A stretch of 7,917 nt of DNA, taken from Sulfurospirillum sp. GTDB lineage: Bacteria; Campylobacterota; Campylobacteria; Campylobacterales; QNZT01. The notes beneath the pieces are model-generated. The model did no database searches. It was not told the DNA's origin and saw nothing but the letters and a program-made list of their open reading frames with translations. Positions within the stretch are counted from its first letter, which is position 1. Each line of letters opens with the position of its first letter. The stretch is taken from contig QNZT01000071.1 of the NCBI GenBank assembly GCA_003978455.1, forward strand, positions 1 through 7,917, in the 5' to 3' direction. Both the position numbers and the translations under genes were made by a program. Positions 5,072-7,917 of the stretch are shown piece after piece.

Positions 5072-7240
5072 TTATAAATCTTCTATATCAATAGCACCCA
5101 GTACTTCAAACTTCGCATTCGGATCTACCTCAGCATGGGAAAGTACGACGATATCGAGATTGAATTTTTTGAAAATATCCGACAACGGTTTGCGCAGTGC
5201 CGGATCGACGATCAGTATCACCGGTGCCACACCCCGTTGCAGCACAGCTGCCGCTTCGTCGCTCACTTTCTGTACCAGCGCATTGATCTGTCCGATATTG
5301 AGCATCAGCTCCTTGAGACCGTCACGCTCCTGCAGATGCTCCAGAAGTTTCTGCTCCGTCGGTGCCGCCAGCGTGAGCAGCTTCAGCAATCCCTGATCAT
5401 CTTTATACTGGTTGGTGATCACCCTTGCGAGTCTGGCGCGTACCTGCTCGGTGATGATATCCACATTTTTCGTCACTTCCGCCACGTCGCTGATAGTTTC
5501 TAGGATCGTCAGCATATCTTTGATCGGTATCTTTTCGGCAAGCAGCTCTTTGAGCACCCTCTGGATCAGACCGATAGAAGCGACTTTGAGTACATCTTCC
5601 ACCACGACAGGATAACTCTTTTTCACTTTATCCAGCAACTCCTGCACATCCTGACGCGTCAAAAGTTCGTCCGCATACTTTTTGATCAGCTCGCTCAGAT
5701 GGGTAGAGATCACGGTGGAGGGATCGACGACAGTATACCCTTTGGTGATCGCCTCCTCTTTCTGTGCCGGATCGATCCAGATCGCATCCAGTCCAAACGC
5801 CGGCTCTTTGGTCGGAATCCCCTCGATGGGTTCACTCACCAGACCGTTGTCCATCGCCAGAAATTTGTCCGGATAGACCTCACCGCTGCCAATCTCCACC
5901 CCTTTGAGCAGCAACTGATACTGCGTCGGTCGCAGATGCAGATTGTCACGGATACGCACCTGAGGGATCAGAAAACCGTAATCGGTCGCGATTTTCCGGC
6001 GCATACTCTTGATACGATCGAGCAGATCCCCCTTCATCGCAGGATCGGCAAGCTTGATCAGCTGATATCCCAGATCGAGTTCCAGCACTTCCTGTTTGAG
6101 GATATCTTCCAGAACCTTCTCCTCCTCCTCTTTTGCCGTTTCAGCAGAAACCGGAGGCGGTGCTGCTCCCTCTTCCCCCTCACCGGCTGTGATCTCCGCC
6201 TCTTCGGTGACGGCAGGCTGCTGGGCAGAGTGGCTGATCAGATACCCCAAGCCCACAAACACCAGCCCGACAAAGCCGAGTGAAAGTGTCGGCAAACCGG
6301 GAACGATCGCAAACATCAGCAAAATAGCACCGACAATATAAAGCGTTTTATAGTCACTGACCAGTTGGTCGACCACATTGGTCGCGAAGCTCGTACCCTC
6401 TTTGCCCGCTTTGGTCGCACGGGTGATGATAATACCCGTCGCGGTGGACATGATCAGTGCCGGAAGCTGTCCCACCAGACCGTCCCCGATCGTCAAAATC
6501 GTAAACGTCTGCGCCGCACTTGCCGCATCCATGTCAAACTGAAACATACCGATCAGAAAACCGCCGATGATATTGATGATGGTGATGATAATACCCGCAA
6601 CGGCATCCCCTTTGACAAACTTGCTTGAACCGTCCATCGCCCCGTAAAAGTTGGCTTCCTGGATGATCATCTCACGCCGTTCACGCGCTGTCGCTTCGTC
6701 GATCAGACCGGCATTGAGATCCGCATCGATCGCCATCTGTTTACCCGGCATCGCATCGAGGGTAAAACGCGCGCCTACTTCCGCAACCCGCGTCGCACCC
6801 TGCGTGATGACCATGAAGTTGATCAACACCAAAATCACGAAAACGATGATACCGATGACATAGTTTCCCCCGACCACAAACTGCCCGAAAGAGGTGATGA
6901 TATCACTCACCGCTTCGGGACCTTCATGTCCTTTTGAGAGGATCATCCTTGTCGTCGCGATATTTAAAGAGAGGCGGTAAAGCGTGATGATCAGGATAAG
7001 AGTGGGGAAAGTGGTCAAATCGGTCGGCTTGGGGATATAAATAGAGATCATCAAAATCAGCACGGCAACAGCCAAAGAGATCGTCAGAAAAAGATCGAGT
7101 ACAGGTCCCGGCAGCGGGACGATGATAATCGCGATGATCGATATGACGAAAAAAACGACTGCCAGATCTTTGGACGCCGCGATAGGTGCCAGATACTTCT
7201 GAAGAGTCTGAAAAGCCGGTGCGCTTTTACCTTCTGCCAA
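5072..7240 (-). CDS. flhA: Flagellar biosynthesis protein FlhA (type III export gate)
   Basis: 722-aa member of the FHIPEP family, normal length. It is the inner-membrane export-gate component that, with FlhB and FliPQR, drives secretion of flagellar subunits using proton motive force. The N-terminal half has about eight membrane helices (roughly 27-47, 49-69, 77-93, 123-146, 214-236, 250-272, 299-316, 320-337). Family signatures are present: TLYRLSLNIATTRMIL (86-101), GATRVAEVGARFTLDAMPGK (148-167) with AIDADLNAG following, and RERREMIIQEANFYGAMDG (186-204) with SSKFVKGDAVAG following. A linker at ~338-375 is rich in Glu, Ala and Pro. Residues ~376-722 form the cytoplasmic domain that docks chaperone-substrate complexes. 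The start is TTG (7240-7238) with AAGGAA (7250-7245) four bases upstream; a TAG stop (the Rrf2 stop) lies in the same frame upstream and no ATG or GTG falls between. No other flagellar gene is in the window, which fits the scattered flagellar genes of Campylobacterota. The virulence-type paralogue (InvA/LcrV-associated) is unlikely given the family and context. Confidence 0.97.
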   Translation of the reverse strand: MAEGKSAPAFQTLQKYLAPIAASKDLAVVFFVISIIAIIIVPLPGPVLDLFLTISLAVAVLILMISIYIPKPTDLTTFPTLILIITLYRLSLNIATTRMILSKGHEGPEAVSDIITSFGQFVVGGNYVIGIIVFVILVLINFMVITQGATRVAEVGARFTLDAMPGKQMAIDADLNAGLIDEATARERREMIIQEANFYGAMDGSSKFVKGDAVAGIIITIINIIGGFLIGMFQFDMDAASAAQTFTILTIGDGLVGQLPALIMSTATGIIITRATKAGKEGTSFATNVVDQLVSDYKTLYIVGAILLMFAIVPGLPTLSLGFVGLVFVGLGYLISHSAQQPAVTEEAEITAGEGEEGAAPPPVSAETAKEEEEKVLEDILKQEVLELDLGYQLIKLADPAMKGDLLDRIKSMRRKIATDYGFLIPQVRIRDNLHLRPTQYQLLLKGVEIGSGEVYPDKFLAMDNGLVSEPIEGIPTKEPAFGLDAIWIDPAQKEEAITKGYTVVDPSTVISTHLSELIKKYADELLTRQDVQELLDKVKKSYPVVVEDVLKVASIGLIQRVLKELLAEKIPIKDMLTILETISDVAEVTKNVDIITEQVRARLARVITNQYKDDQGLLKLLTLAAPTEQKLLEHLQERDGLKELMLNIGQINALVQKVSDEAAAVLQRGVAPVILIVDPALRKPLSDIFKKFNLDIVVLSHAEVDPNAKFEVLGAIDIEDL

Positions 7241-7244
7241 AAAA

Positions 7245-7250
7245 TTCCTT
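7245..7250 (-). promoter_or_regulatory. Ribosome binding site fixing the flhA TTG start
   Basis: AAGGAA on the minus strand, four bases before TTG. The only alternatives in this frame are downstream and lack a comparable site, so it decides the start. It lies in the 18-base gap after the Rrf2 stop codon, so flhA is probably translated from the same mRNA. Confidence 0.8.
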
Positions 7251-7258
7251 CCGAAAGA

Positions 7259-7657
7259 CTACAATATATCCTGAAGTGTCAACTGATCGAAAAACTCATC
7301 CATCTTAAGCTGAAACTTGTTCAGAAACGGCCATATCATACAAAAATCTCCCTTACCCGTTGGGCAGGAGTCCTGAGATGAAGAACACTCAAAGACACTG
7401 AGCGGCTTTTTCTCTGCCACTTCGATGATATCGCGCACCGAAATTTCACGAGGATCCCGGTTCAGCGCAAATCCGCCTTTGGCGCCTTTATAGGACTTCA
7501 GGATACCTTCTCTTGCCAGAGACTGCAAAATTTTCGCAAGGAAACTGCGGGAGATATTGAGTCTCCTTGCCAGTGTATCTACATCTTCCGGAGCACTTTG
7601 TCTCGAGATAAGCACTAAAGAGAGCAGTGCATACTCACTTGCTTTGGTTAGTAACAT
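7259..7657 (-). CDS. Rrf2-family transcriptional regulator, probable Fe-S type
   Basis: 132-aa winged-helix regulator of the Rrf2 family (IscR/NsrR/RsrR relatives), usual length. It begins with the typical MLLTKASEYALLSLVLI. The recognition region follows, with helices near 25-33 and 36-49 (NISRSFLAKILQSLAREG) and a wing at 58-65 (GAKGGFAL). A long dimerisation helix forms the C-terminus. Three cysteines, C91-x6-C98-x7-C106, lie where family members bind an iron-sulfur cluster, so it probably senses redox state, iron, NO or cluster supply. The exact signal cannot be told. The start is supported by AGGAG (7665-7661), three to four bases upstream. It is the first gene of the operon with flhA. 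A near-palindrome on its transcription start suggests autoregulation. In Campylobacter a Rrf2-type gene beside flhA is also known, as far as I recall, so the pairing appears conserved. Confidence 0.92.
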   Translation of the reverse strand: MLLTKASEYALLSLVLISRQSAPEDVDTLARRLNISRSFLAKILQSLAREGILKSYKGAKGGFALNRDPREISVRDIIEVAEKKPLSVFECSSSQDSCPTGKGDFCMIWPFLNKFQLKMDEFFDQLTLQDIL

Positions 7658-7671
7658 GGTACTCCTGTTTA

Positions 7672-7687
7672 GGGCTAAATTTATCCC
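7672..7687. promoter_or_regulatory. Operator-like near-palindrome at the Rrf2 gene start site
   Basis: GGGCTAAATTTATCCC: arms GGG/CCC and TAAA/TTTA with one mismatched pair (positions 4/13). It adjoins the -10 box (7688-7693) and covers the predicted transcription start (~7681), a position where a dimeric repressor would block initiation. The obvious candidate is the Rrf2 protein itself (inference). Confidence 0.45.
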
Positions 7688-7716
7688 ATTATATCACAGA
7701 AAATTGAAGAAAACAA
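7688..7716 (-). promoter_or_regulatory. Sigma-70-type promoter of the Rrf2-flhA operon
   Basis: TTGTTT (7716-7711) as -35, 17 bases, then TATAAT (7693-7688) as -10, extended by TG at 7696-7695. The predicted start near 7681 leaves a leader of about 24 bases before ATG at 7657. This is the best promoter in the window. It is housekeeping-type, so flhA is apparently not driven here by a sigma-54 or sigma-28 flagellar promoter. Confidence 0.75.
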
Positions 7717-7809
7717 CCGATACCATACTACTATTTACAGAAGATTAAACGATTTATTTACAATTTTCAGATAATATATGGATATTTACGACAGGAGATA
7801 TTCTACTTC

Positions 7810-7917
7810 ATGAAAATCATTATCGTTCTATCCACACTTCTATTGTCTGCATCGACCCTGTTTGCAGAGACCTATTACTACTCTTTCGGGAAAAAAGTCC
7901 TGTTGCAGCCGCTTCCG
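7810..7917 (+). CDS. Secreted protein, N-terminal part (cut by window edge)
   Basis: This is a partial plus-strand gene, the only one on this strand. The 36 visible codons start MKIIIVLSTLLLSASTLFA, a signal peptide with a cleavage site before Glu20 (L-F-A). They continue ETYYYSFGKKVLLQPLP. The protein is therefore exported and soluble or outer-membrane, not a lipoprotein (no cysteine). The mature N-terminus (tyrosine cluster, then GKKV and LxPLP) reminds me of the pro-region of secreted subtilisin-like peptidases in this group, but this is a weak resemblance and no catalytic residue is in view. AGGAG (7793-7797) lies 12 bases upstream, somewhat far; no other ATG/GTG/TTG start in frame is nearer. 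It is divergent from the Rrf2 regulator, so possibly under its control. Confidence 0.7.
   Translation, partial: MKIIIVLSTLLLSASTLFAETYYYSFGKKVLLQPLP

Larger units (their letters stand above)
7658..7809. other. Divergent promoter region
   Basis: A 152-base spacer between two divergent genes. The left part carries the Rrf2 promoter and operator-like site. For the rightward gene, GATAAT/TAATAT (7770-7777) is a tentative -10 box without a recognisable -35, and AGGAG (7793-7797) is a ribosome binding site. No RNA gene is visible. Confidence 0.55.

Overview
The window looks like a chromosomal segment of a Campylobacterota (epsilonproteobacterial) bacterium, probably a Sulfurovum/Sulfurimonas-type organism. 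This is inferred from the style of the proteins (FlhA, a Rrf2 regulator next to flhA, a long DHH phosphoesterase), the AT-rich spacers with extended -10 promoters, and AAGGA-type ribosome binding sites. No rRNA or tRNA is present to fix the taxonomy. All genes except the last lie on the minus strand.

Layout, left to right. Positions 1-179 hold the N-terminus of a glycine-rich lipoprotein cut by the window edge. After an AT-rich spacer with dyad symmetries comes a secreted outer-membrane porin-like protein (true start at 1460). Next is a 347-aa lipoprotein with three aspartate-rich, Ca2+-loop-like motifs (1574-2617). These three envelope genes appear to be separate transcription units, each preceded by an AT-rich spacer with a palindrome.

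From 7657 down to 2722 runs what looks like one minus-strand operon: a Rrf2-family regulator with three cysteines, flhA (flagellar type III export gate, TTG start), a DHH/DHHA1 phosphoesterase, an 81-aa acidic coiled-coil protein, and an AEC-family permease (GTG start). The first two genes are 18 bases apart and the last three overlap or nearly touch. A strong promoter (TTGTTT, 17 bases, TATAAT with an extended TG) precedes the Rrf2 gene, and a 16-bp near-palindrome sits on its predicted transcription start, as expected for autoregulation. On the right, a secreted protein gene starts divergently at 7810 and runs off the window.

The most unusual object is a 114-bp element (4956-5069) between flhA and the DHH gene. 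It has 18-bp terminal inverted repeats, two internal hairpins and a 4-bp flanking direct repeat (CATT), and one repeat copy overlaps the flhA stop codon. It resembles a miniature inverted-repeat transposable element, or a folded RNA, inserted exactly behind flhA. I saw no CRISPR array, complete insertion sequence, phage gene or defence system.
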